Of a DNA stretch of 64,000 nt, positions 49,249 through 58,465 are shown in pieces; positions within the stretch are counted from its first letter, which is position 1; every line of letters starts with the position of its first letter. The translations under genes were made by a program, and so were the position numbers. A model generated the notes under the pieces. The model was not told where the DNA came from, made no database searches, and worked only from the letters and a program-made list of their open reading frames with translations. The stretch lies in NCBI RefSeq assembly GCF_000236905.1, contig NC_016523.1, positions 868,001 to 932,000 on the forward strand, in the 5' to 3' direction. Source of the DNA: Tetrapisispora phaffii CBS 4417 (taxonomy: Eukaryota; Ascomycota; Saccharomycetes; Saccharomycetales; Saccharomycetaceae).

Positions 49249-51138
49249 CTATTTTTCTTGATACTTCTTTTGAATCTCAGCCATCTCTTCATTATGTTTT
49301 TCTTGTAATTCGGTTAGTTTCTTTTGTAGTAATTCATCTTGCTCTCGCTTCATCTTTTCATTCTTCATTTTTATTTCATTTTCATGTGCAATCCTTTCTT
49401 CTTCTAATTTCTTTGTTAAAATAGATAGTTGATTGTTTTCTGAGATAGTTTCATTCTTGATAATGGCTAATTTATCAAACTTTGCAGCAATTTGCTCGTC
49501 TATTTCATTCAGTCTTGGCAGGTAATCCTTTTCAACATTAAGTTTTTGTAAGACATCTTTATTCAGTTTATCCTTTTCCTCGTGGTCTTTAATTTCATTC
49601 TCCAGATTTAACTTCTTTACTTGTAACACTTCAATGTCTTTTTGAATCCTCATGTTATTTTCATTGATAGCTTCAATTTTGGCAATCTTTTCATCTAATA
49701 ATGTTGTTAGGTTCTCTAAGTTACCATTCCAAATATTGTATTCATTAGTAATCGCTTCCTTCTCATTATTCAATTTTTCAATCTCATTCTTGACATCTAA
49801 TTGCTTAGCTAATAAATCCTCTTTGGCATTTATTTTCTGCAATTTCATCAATTCGGTCTCCTTAATAACTTTACCTTTATCAACATTGTACTTACTCTGA
49901 ACGTCTAAGACATTTTTAACAAGCTGATATTCCATAATTTCAATTTTTTGCTGTTTTTTCATATTAGAAATTTTCTTTTTCTCTTCTATATCATCCAGCT
50001 GCTTTTGTAATTCAACTAATTTATCTTCATATTCTTGTTTTTTAGTATTATATTTCTCGTCTTCTGCAGCATTGAAGTTCTTTAACCATTCACTGTGAAG
50101 CTTTTGCTCGTAGTTCATTTGGTCATATACTGCCTTGGACACAATGTTATATTCATTTGTTCTCACTAGATATTCTGGATTTTCTGGACTAGCAACAGCA
50201 TGAGTTTCTGGAACTGCCACACCAAGGGTCATGTTTGATGCACCGGCTTTCGCAGTTTTATTGGAACCCTTAGCTCCCGAAATTAGACTCTTGATGGAAA
50301 AGGTTGCATTGGTCTTTGGTGCACTTAATAAATCTGTGCAAATTGGTGGAATTCTAACCATCGGAACAATGGATGGATCTATTGGACCGACAGCATCTTG
50401 CTCAGTATCTTCCTCTTCTTCCTCTTCATCCAAACTTTCTCCTTTAGACTCATGTTGGGAAGCTTCTGTATCGACGACATTGCTCTGCTCTTCTAGAATT
50501 TCTGCATTTTTGGAAACATTTTCATTCTGTGAATCCAATTCACCTATAATGCTTTCTATTTTCTCGCTTATATTCTCTTCTGCATTGTTATCTTCTTCTT
50601 CCTCTACATATTTTTCTTCCTCTACGGATTCATCTCCGTCTTCATCTTCCCCTTCGTCTCCATCATCATCATCCTCTTCACTTTCCTCCTCTTCATCACT
50701 TGACGAGCTTTCTTCAAGAACTAACTCGTTCTTATCCTCATCCAAGACTAGCACTCTCGAAGACTTCTGCAATTCGTGCAATTTATGTTCTTTTATTTGT
50801 AATTCCATTAGCAATTGTGCTTGTCTTTTTTCGTTGTCGAGCAAGTATTTAGGGAATTGAATATCTTTGGCTCTCTTGTCATTCTTTGCGAGAGATGAAT
50901 ATCCCATTTCTCCAGGGACCATCTTATTAAAATTTGATGTTGCACTTGTGGTAGGAAACTTTTTTTCCTTCAAAGATTTAGCATAGTTGCTCCTTACAGT
51001 GTCTTGTGGATTTCTGAAAGGTGAAATATATTCAGTATTCTCACTTTTCCTAGAAATATGACGAGTTAAAAAAGTTTGTTGTGGTTCCTGTCCAGGATGG
51101 TCCTCTAAAACAGTGAATGTGTCTTTTCTCTTTGACAT
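49249..51138 (-). CDS. Coiled-coil protein, YGR130C orthologue (eisosome-associated), with in-frame TAG near the end
   Basis: 629 residues to a TAG at 49249-49251; YGR130C of S. cerevisiae has 816. The N terminus carries short conserved Ser/Thr-Pro segments, then a long acidic region (about 150-260), a conserved block near 265-345 (DPSIVPMVRIPPICTDLLSAP, NPEYLVRTNEYNIVSKAVYDQMNYEQKLHSEWL) and a coiled coil from 345 to the end. In yeast it is a cytosolic protein reported at eisosomes. The frame continues after the TAG for 37 codons to 49135 (RAAEEAQSKLE..., then FEYVEEEEVVSVGN), with the same acidic and helical style. It could be a truncated allele, readthrough or a sequence error. Orthology rests on position between SYF2 and PEX4 and the conserved block. 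Confidence 0.85.
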   Translation of the reverse strand: MSKRKDTFTVLEDHPGQEPQQTFLTRHISRKSENTEYISPFRNPQDTVRSNYAKSLKEKKFPTTSATSNFNKMVPGEMGYSSLAKNDKRAKDIQFPKYLLDNEKRQAQLLMELQIKEHKLHELQKSSRVLVLDEDKNELVLEESSSSDEEEESEEDDDDGDEGEDEDGDESVEEEKYVEEEEDNNAEENISEKIESIIGELDSQNENVSKNAEILEEQSNVVDTEASQHESKGESLDEEEEEEDTEQDAVGPIDPSIVPMVRIPPICTDLLSAPKTNATFSIKSLISGAKGSNKTAKAGASNMTLGVAVPETHAVASPENPEYLVRTNEYNIVSKAVYDQMNYEQKLHSEWLKNFNAAEDEKYNTKKQEYEDKLVELQKQLDDIEEKKKISNMKKQQKIEIMEYQLVKNVLDVQSKYNVDKGKVIKETELMKLQKINAKEDLLAKQLDVKNEIEKLNNEKEAITNEYNIWNGNLENLTTLLDEKIAKIEAINENNMRIQKDIEVLQVKKLNLENEIKDHEEKDKLNKDVLQKLNVEKDYLPRLNEIDEQIAAKFDKLAIIKNETISENNQLSILTKKLEEERIAHENEIKMKNEKMKREQDELLQKKLTELQEKHNEEMAEIQKKYQEK

Positions 51139-52583
51139 ATTGGATGGATAATTATCTTTGTTGAATAGTCAATCTAATTACGGCACACTTTGATAACAGT
51201 TTCAAAATACAAAATGTCTTGGCTTTTGTTTGACACAATTGTTGGAAATTCTGCGAATTGGAACCAAGAACTAGCTATACCTTGTTAAAAACCAATGTTA
51301 ATTCCAATATATATTCTAGCGTCAAAATCGTTATTAAATTAACCTGAATTCAAATGAAGTGTATATATATGTCCAATTCAATGTAATTAATCTTACTGTT
51401 TATCTTTTATTCCCAATGTTATACTTAATTTATACTGCAGCCAGAAAAACAGAAGGTTTACATATTTCTTTTTAGAAAAAGTGAAGTGCATCTGCCCCCC
51501 TCACTTGTTCCCCTCTCCCATTAACATTTGCATATTGGTGAATTTTCTTTTTTTCACCCCTTCTTAACATTTACGATTTTTATTATTACTACTGCATTTT
51601 TGAATTATGCTTTGAAAAAAGCATGAGCTGAGGTTGTGAATAGAAGAATATAAGCGTCAGAAAGTAATCTGACGAAGCAGCGACGTCGGAGGTTCTAAGT
51701 AATTTTCAATGGGGAATTTTGTGTTCACCATTAGTATAAATCGACGGTAAGTTCCATCATTTCTATTGAATTACACAACTTCGAAACCCCATTCGTCATA
51801 CGATATTTTTTTCTTAATTCTCACTGGATAGTCTTCCTCTGCGCAGCAGCAGGTGCCAAATATAAGTAACAAAATGGCTTGTCACCTCACTACATTTTTC
51901 TTTGGTTCCGATGAACACAACATCGACACCTCGTCCCCTTTCTGAGGTCAAACTGCATACATCCCCTACCCACCCTCAACCTCGCCCAGCCCAATCTTGT
52001 AAGAGACACAGAAACTGCGTCGACTTCCCTTAACACCAGCCTGAGAGGCGGGTAAAACCAACAGTTTGCCTTCGACTAACTGGGTATCGTAATATATTTA
52101 TCAAACCCAACCCATAACAGTAATCACAAACGCATAACGACAACCTACACTTGCTCTATTCAACGCTTGTTACGCAATGCACATCGCAACCCCCATCTCA
52201 TTACATCCGTAGACCCAGTTCAACAAGCCATCGCACACACGCGTGGACCATCACTGCCCTGATAACCCAATCCACCACAACTTAAGTGCAAGACACAGCT
52301 TCTAAAGTGGCAAAAAAGATACACAAATCTTATCCCCCATTTTCCTTCTTACTTATATACTTTTCAATAGAAACGGAATAAGAATTAGCCGCCGATGTTG
52401 TTCTCTCATACTATGGCGGTAGCCACCGGGTAACAGTACCACGGTTGGGGGAATCTGCAGTGGACTGTCACCCACTAGGGATTAGCATCAGTGATTTAGA
52501 GAAGCAGAGTGTATATAAGAGTCGATAGAGGTTGGTTCATCCAGCTGAGTTGACCACTATAGGTTGGCATATGAGGTCCAGGA

Positions 52584-52622
<39 letters not shown>

Positions 52623-52719
52623 CTTGTTTTCCCTGGAACGATTGCCTGTTTAATTTACGTGAGAGGGCCATCATCACTGGCAAATATATAAGTATTATAT
52701 AGAGTTTTAGAAGTTAAAG
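51139..52719. other. Long divergent spacer with stress elements and a GA repeat
   Basis: 1.58 kb without a gene; in S. cerevisiae this position holds FHN1 and PHB1. Five CCCCT stress-response-element cores lie at 51497-51501, 51510-51514, 51557-51561, 51935-51939 and 51963-51967. A Reb1-type CGGGTAA is at 52427-52433, ACGCGT at 52239-52244 and an (AG)17 tract at 52587-52620. The stretch 51850-52500 is richer in G+C than the rest. Confidence 0.55.
52587..52620. repeat. (AG)17 microsatellite
   Basis: Thirty-four bases of pure AG, ending 99 bp before the PEX4 start, probably in its promoter or 5' leader. GA tracts can bind GAGA-like factors or form triplex DNA; length may vary. Confidence 0.95.
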
Positions 52720-53196
52720 ATGTCGTTGAAGAGGTTGTTGAAAGAGAAGAGACTGATTGAGAAGGAGTTGAGTGGGTATTCTGAAAGTATCGAGTTGTTA
52801 GAACCTGTTGCTTTCGAGAATTTTCTGAAATGGAGGGCGGTATTGAAAGGTCCTGTGAATACTCCTTATCACAAACATTCGTTCAAGTTATTGATCGAGT
52901 TACCATCAGAGTATCCTCTAGTGCCTCCTGCCATCACGTTTGAGCCTTATTCAATGCCGCATTGCAATGTGGAGTTTAGTACGGGCAAAATATGTCTGAA
53001 TATCTTGGAACATGAACATTGGTCCCCGGTTTGGAACCTTATGTATGTGATGGTTGCATTGTACCAATTACTACAAGAACCAGTTGTCGACAGTCCATTG
53101 AATATTGACTTGGCTAATATATTGAGAGCCGGTGACACAAGTGCATACCACGGTCTGATTAACTATTATCTTCAAGAAGATACGGCAACACACTAA
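52720..53196 (+). CDS. PEX4: Peroxisomal ubiquitin-conjugating enzyme Pex4
   Basis: E2 enzyme of 158 residues (183 in S. cerevisiae) that monoubiquitinates Pex5 for recycling, anchored by Pex22. The catalytic cysteine is Cys92 in GKICLNIL. The E2 HPN motif is HCN (81-83), as in yeast Pex4, with the Asn kept. ELPSEYPLVPPAITFEP and the C-terminal SPLNIDLANILRAGDTSAYHGLI match Pex4. It lacks the longer N-terminal part of yeast. Synteny is YGR133W. The next gene downstream belongs to a different ancestral block. Confidence 0.95.
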   Translation: MSLKRLLKEKRLIEKELSGYSESIELLEPVAFENFLKWRAVLKGPVNTPYHKHSFKLLIELPSEYPLVPPAITFEPYSMPHCNVEFSTGKICLNILEHEHWSPVWNLMYVMVALYQLLQEPVVDSPLNIDLANILRAGDTSAYHGLINYYLQEDTATH

Positions 53197-53932
53197 TTCA
53201 AATCCACCATAGTTTCTGCGAAATTGAAACCATAATGCACTGGTGATCAACAGACTATAAAATGACGACATGCACTTCACAGTTTCAGAAGAGTTTCCCA
53301 CAAGACTGCCCCTCACAGTTTGCGAGAGCCAGAAATCCTGGTCACTACTGCAGGGGGGCGGATGGAGGAATTGGAAGAAGAAGAGCTTTCTAAAAGCTCT
53401 ATCCTAACTGTTCACAGAATTGGTAGCCACTAAGCAAGTGACACAATATGTATCAGTTGCTTTTATAATGGTCCTTGAGCTTGTCAATGTGGACTGGTGA
53501 TGGTTCAACATGCGCTGTTACGCAGATGTTTGTGACCAACCGGGTAACGCGCTTCGTTGTTTTGGCGTTTTATGTTTCTCACTACATCCTCACTCACTCG
53601 GTTAGTGAGCTCCTTTATCTTCCAAGAACATTGCAACAACATGAGAGCAGACAACATTTGAGAGAGAGCGAATAAAATCTGAATTTTGAGAAACAGAAGA
53701 GAGAGACATTAGCGTTGATGACAATTTGTCAATAAACAGTGAATCGATATACGAAAGCCCAAAATAGAAGTTGGAACTCGTAAATTGCTAAGTTATTATA
53801 TTATAATTCAAGTCGATTATTATTATAATAATCATTACTATTTTAAAGAGATTTCTATTGGCAATATTTTTTTGTAATTAGAGTTTTACTATTGCTTTGA
53901 GACGAGTAGTAGGTAAGCAACCATCTTTCATC
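53197..53932. other. PEX4-LCB2 spacer, junction between two ancestral blocks
   Basis: 736 bases without a gene. A Reb1-type CGGGTAA is at 53541-53547. Left neighbour is a YGR133W orthologue and right neighbour a YDR062W orthologue, so a rearrangement breakpoint relative to S. cerevisiae lies here. No repeat or tRNA marks it. Confidence 0.6.
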
Positions 53933-55642
53933 ATGTCACAACCTGCTAATGATACTCGTGTTCCTCTTATTGAACCTGGGGAAGTGAGTGTCGATATCAA
54001 GAGAGAGAACGAATTTGGTGCTTTAACTTCCAAGGATTATTTGTATAAAGTTAAAAGTACTCATGGTAAACAATTGAAACCATCGGTCTTCGAAGCTCCA
54101 CCATATTATATTTCCTTAATAACATATTTAAATTATTTGATTTTAATTATTTTAGGTCACCTTCATGATTTCTTTTCTATGACCTTCATGAAGGATAAAA
54201 ACATTGGGTTATTAGAGCATGACGGTTATGCACCATGGTATTCTAAGTTTGAAAGTTTCTACACTAGAAGAATGAAAAAGAGAATCGATGATTGTTTCTC
54301 AAGACCAACAACTGGTGTTCCAGGTAGATTTATTCGTTGTATTGATAGAATCTCTCATGATCTAAATGAGTATTTCACATACCCTGGTACAACTACAATG
54401 TGCCTAAATTTATCTTCTTACAATTACTTGGGGTTCGCGCAAAGTGAAGGTCAATGTACAGATGCTGCAATAGAAGCTGCTAATACTTACGGTTCTAACT
54501 CCGGTGGCCCAAGAAATTTGATTGGTACTACTGACCTACATATTGAGGCTGAAAAATGTATTGCTGCTTTTGTTGGAAAAGAAGCTGCTATGTTAAATTC
54601 AATGGGTTACAGCACAAATGCTAATTTTTTCAATTCATTTTTAGATGCTAAATGTTTAGTCATCTCAGATGAACTTAACCATACCTCTATTAGAACTGGT
54701 GTGAGATTATCTGGTGCTGCAGTTAGAACATTCAAACATAATGACATGGACTACTTAGAAAAATTGATCAGAGAACAAATTGTTGCTGGTCAACCAAAGA
54801 CCAGCAGACCATGGAAGAAAATTATTATCATTGTCGAAGGTTTGTTCTCTATGGAAGGTAGTACATGTAACTTACCTGCTTTGGTAGCTTTGAAAAAGAA
54901 ATACAAATGTTATTTATTCGTTGACGAAGCACATTCTATTGGTGCTATGGGTCCAACTGGTCGTGGTGTTTGTGATGTTTATGGTGTTGATCCAAATGAT
55001 GTCGATATTTTAATGGGCACATTGACTAAATCCTTTGGTGCAGCCGGTGGTTACATTGCTTGTGACCAATGGATTATTGATAAATTCAAATTAGATGTTT
55101 CCACGGTTGCCTACGGTGAATCTATCCCAAGTCCTGTTTTAGCTCAAATCATTTCTTCTCTGAAGACCATTATTGGTGAAATTCATCCAGGTGAAGGTGA
55201 AGAAAGATTACAAAGAATCGCTTTCAACTCTCGTTACTTAAGATTAGGATTGAGAAGATTGGGTTTTATTGTATACGGTGCTCCCGACTCTCCTGTTATT
55301 CCAATGCTGTTGTATTGTCCATCCAAAATGCCTGCTTTCTCCAGAATGATGTTACAAAGAAAGATTGCTGTCGTTGTCGTCGCCTATCCAGCTACACCAT
55401 TGATTGAATCAAGAGTCAGATTCTGCATGTCCGCATCTATCACCAAGGATGATATTGATTATTTACTTCGTCATGTTAATGAAGTTGGTGACAAATTATA
55501 CCTAAAAGTAAGTAACGGTAAATCAAGTGTTCCTGAGGATGGCAGACCACCAAGATGGACAATCGAAGAAGTGTTAGAAAAGACCCCAGAAGATTGTAAA
55601 CACGATGAATTCTTCATTGAAGAACAAGGTCTAATAAGTTAA
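53933..55642 (+). CDS. LCB2: Serine palmitoyltransferase subunit 2
   Basis: Catalytic, PLP-binding subunit that condenses serine and palmitoyl-CoA, the first step of sphingolipid synthesis in the ER. 569 residues (561 in S. cerevisiae). The start at 53933 (MSQPANDTRVPL) aligns with yeast; the 12 codons before it have no ATG. A membrane segment lies near 68-90 (YYISLITYLNYLILIILGHL). The PLP lysine is Lys366 in TKSFGAAGGY, the same number as yeast, and the DEAHSIGAMGPTGRG motif supplies the Asp and His. Together with Lcb1 and Tsc3 it forms the enzyme. Synteny is YDR062W. Confidence 0.98.
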   Translation: MSQPANDTRVPLIEPGEVSVDIKRENEFGALTSKDYLYKVKSTHGKQLKPSVFEAPPYYISLITYLNYLILIILGHLHDFFSMTFMKDKNIGLLEHDGYAPWYSKFESFYTRRMKKRIDDCFSRPTTGVPGRFIRCIDRISHDLNEYFTYPGTTTMCLNLSSYNYLGFAQSEGQCTDAAIEAANTYGSNSGGPRNLIGTTDLHIEAEKCIAAFVGKEAAMLNSMGYSTNANFFNSFLDAKCLVISDELNHTSIRTGVRLSGAAVRTFKHNDMDYLEKLIREQIVAGQPKTSRPWKKIIIIVEGLFSMEGSTCNLPALVALKKKYKCYLFVDEAHSIGAMGPTGRGVCDVYGVDPNDVDILMGTLTKSFGAAGGYIACDQWIIDKFKLDVSTVAYGESIPSPVLAQIISSLKTIIGEIHPGEGEERLQRIAFNSRYLRLGLRRLGFIVYGAPDSPVIPMLLYCPSKMPAFSRMMLQRKIAVVVVAYPATPLIESRVRFCMSASITKDDIDYLLRHVNEVGDKLYLKVSNGKSSVPEDGRPPRWTIEEVLEKTPEDCKHDEFFIEEQGLIS

Positions 55643-56251
55643 GCCATCCATCATATACAACAATATGCATTAATATCATTGTCTATTCTCTTAAGCACTT
55701 TTACCTAAACTAACAAACAAATCTAGATAGATACATAAGTAATACACAAAAAAACAAAAAAGTTTAATATAATAATTAGTTTACAACGTCGATTCTCATG
55801 TTTAAAAGTCTGTTTCTCATTTCTTTATATGCTGTAAGAATCTTAGATTGGTTCACCAAGGCTCGATTCTTTTCTCTAAAGAATTTAAGATGGCATTTAA
55901 ACATAGTCAACCAAGTAGTCCTCTCCCATCCATCTATATGGCCAATTGTACTCATTTGTATGGATAGTATTCAGGTTTATAAATTAAAGTTTTGAATATT
56001 CTTAACCTTAACGATTCTGATATTCACGTGAAACAGCGGTTAACTACTAAATCGGAAATGAATCAAATTCACTTTATCATTCAATGTAAAACATCATCAG
56101 CTATAAAACGAGTTAGTCTATTCTTAAAGAGGTATCTATATCGATGTCAACAATAGTAATAGCTACACACATTTCCAAGAAACTGTTTGGTTTTGGCAGT
56201 TCATAGTTATAGAAATCAGGTAAGAACTAACTTTACAAATTGCAAGAGAAT
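55643..56251. other. LCB2-EMP65 spacer
   Basis: 609 bases without a recognised gene. A 65-codon frame at 55798-55995 shows no family features. CACGTG at 56025-56030 within TTCACGTGAAA is a strong Cbf1-type site, 222 bp before EMP65. Confidence 0.5.
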
Positions 56252-57946
56252 ATGATGAATGCTGGTGTTACTGGAAAAAGACTGCCGTTTGATAATAAAA
56301 GGAATAGAAGGTTAAAAAAAAGAGCTCAAAGCAATACACTCCATGATAAAAATCATATTTACTCAAATGAATTGAAAGGTATAATTGATGCAGGAGGTAA
56401 TGGTGCTAGAGACCAACATGATACGGCTAATAATAAACCAACGAAGGATTTTATCAAAGTAGTTTTCGATGAGCTGAATCATTCATTGAATATAAATGAA
56501 GTCGAGGAAGATGAAGAAGATTTACTACAAGATGAATACGAATTGGAACAATTGATTAATATGTTCAAAATACCTTTATTTTTGGAGAAATTCGTGTTAT
56601 TCACGTTATTAGCATCGTTAGATTGTTTCTTATATTATTTTACAATCCTACCAATAAGAATATTGCATGGCTTAATCACCAGGAATAAATTGAAGAATAA
56701 TAGAGCATCACGGATCAGTAAAGAACGTTTAATTGTTTTTATTATTGTAGTGGCATCGTTGATCTTAACAAAACTCGATACTTCAAAAGTGTATCACTTA
56801 ATTAAAAGACAAAGTTCAGTCAAACTATACATGTTATACAATGTGTTAGAGATGTCAGATAAAATGTTATCCTCCTTTGGTCAAAGTTTATTAAATGTCG
56901 TCCTTTCAAAAAAGTACAATGCATATAAAGGTACCCCCATACAACATATTTTTTTCATTATTATCAGTATTGTTTATTTAGTGATCCATGGTTACATATT
57001 GGTTTACCAAACAGTTGCACTAAATGTTGCAATCAATTCATATTCGAATTCATTACTGACTTTACTGTTATCCATTCAATTTGCAGAATTGAAGAGTGCC
57101 ATTTTTAAAAAATTTGATAAAGAAGGTTTATTCCAGATCACTATAGCAGATGTTGTCGAGAGGTTTCAAATTATAGTCATTTTAACCATCATTTCCGTAA
57201 GAAATCTAGTTGCTAGATATGGGTCTTCTGGTACCATATTGCCTACCTCGTGGACCTTGCATAGTACAACGAGTACCACTGCTTCAATCATTATTGGCGC
57301 ATTATGTGGACCGATGGTTTCTGTTATTGGCAGCGAATTGATTGTAGATTGGGCCAAACATGCATATATTAATAAGTTCAACAGAATAAGGCCAACCATT
57401 TACGAAAAATTCTTCGTAATCACTTACAGAAGTTATATATCTGGAATACAAAAATATCAAGATAGATTAGGGTTACCTTTGCATGCATATACCGTCTTGT
57501 CACTGGTAATGGTACCTCGTACAATTATACAGGGTTTGAGAGCATCAAATTACCATGGTACTCAAATATTCATTGTGGCAACGCTCATCTTCATTTTTGT
57601 GATGGGTATTCTAATTGTGATGAAATTATGTGTATATTCAATCCTTACCAAATGGGGGACAGAGATTAAAAAATCAATGAGGAAAAGACATAACTCAGTT
57701 ACAGAGAAATCATACGTACCTGGAATATTGAGTAGTGGTATGTCTAAACTAGATTCCCCAACTCTAGATGTTCTTCAATCGAAAATGACAAAGATACATC
57801 CGTCTCCAAAGATATCAAAAAACACGTACATTCACGATAATAAACTCAAGTCATTGAATGATGAACGAAAAAGGAAAGATGAGGAGAACCCAAAATCACT
57901 AGAACAAGTTACTAGATTTAAGATGGTCTCAAAACAAATATGGTGA
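56252..57946 (+). CDS. EMP65: TAPT1-family ER membrane protein Emp65
   Basis: Multi-pass ER membrane protein, 564 residues (556 in S. cerevisiae), of the TAPT1/DUF747 family. In yeast it works with Slp1 to protect soluble luminal proteins from degradation. The start at 56252 is the first ATG in the frame. Residues 1-100 are polar, with an acidic patch EVEEDEEDLLQDEYELE. The conserved core follows (IPLFLEKFVLFTLLASLDCFLYYFTILPIRI, VYHLIKRQSSVKLYMLYNVLEMSDKML), with six or more hydrophobic segments and a basic cytosolic tail. Placement next to COX15 matches YER140W-YER141W. Confidence 0.94.
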   Translation: MMNAGVTGKRLPFDNKRNRRLKKRAQSNTLHDKNHIYSNELKGIIDAGGNGARDQHDTANNKPTKDFIKVVFDELNHSLNINEVEEDEEDLLQDEYELEQLINMFKIPLFLEKFVLFTLLASLDCFLYYFTILPIRILHGLITRNKLKNNRASRISKERLIVFIIVVASLILTKLDTSKVYHLIKRQSSVKLYMLYNVLEMSDKMLSSFGQSLLNVVLSKKYNAYKGTPIQHIFFIIISIVYLVIHGYILVYQTVALNVAINSYSNSLLTLLLSIQFAELKSAIFKKFDKEGLFQITIADVVERFQIIVILTIISVRNLVARYGSSGTILPTSWTLHSTTSTTASIIIGALCGPMVSVIGSELIVDWAKHAYINKFNRIRPTIYEKFFVITYRSYISGIQKYQDRLGLPLHAYTVLSLVMVPRTIIQGLRASNYHGTQIFIVATLIFIFVMGILIVMKLCVYSILTKWGTEIKKSMRKRHNSVTEKSYVPGILSSGMSKLDSPTLDVLQSKMTKIHPSPKISKNTYIHDNKLKSLNDERKRKDEENPKSLEQVTRFKMVSKQIW

Positions 57947-58327
57947 AAACAAGCAAACCTATACGATCGAACGCACCACTTTCCAAACTTCCCCAGCCTC
58001 AACAGACTATACACTGTCACTAACTTAAAGCTTACAAGATGTCAACATACTGATCATCAAGATTGTTGTAATAAATATTCAATAACATACTTACTATGTA
58101 GAACATAGTTTTACTTCAAAAATGTTTGTCTTCCATGTCATCATCATCAGCTAACCGTAAGCTTCTGAATTGTATCGCTCCTCACAAAAATTGAAAAGTT
58201 TACAACAGTTAAGCTCGCAAACTCTGACTGTTACAATAGGAACTATAATGTTTAATCAAACACTGACTGTGGTGTTTGTTTAAGCCTTACTATGCTTCCA
58301 TTCTATGTTTCGTTGAAATNTATAGAC

Positions 58328-58364
<37 letters not shown>

Positions 58365-58465
58365 TGAATCTTTTCGTGATCTGGCAATTGAATTGAGTCA
58401 AATCGAAGTGAAAGGGCATTCAAGATTAATCACTGAAAGAAAAATAACACGAAAAAGTAAGAGAT
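57947..58465. other. EMP65-COX15 spacer with (TA)n and an undetermined base
   Basis: 519 bases. An unresolved base (n) is at 58320 and a (TA)16 tract at 58331-58362, 103 bp before COX15. No gene is seen. Confidence 0.6.
58331..58362. repeat. (TA)16 microsatellite
   Basis: Thirty-two bases of alternating T and A. The nearby n at 58320 suggests sequencing difficulty; the true length could differ. Confidence 0.9.

Noticed and set aside
50231..50860. 209-codon open frame opposite the YGR130C-type gene
   Set aside because: Ser-rich shadow of the acidic GAA/GAT-rich coding strand; poly-Ser composition is typical of such mirrors.
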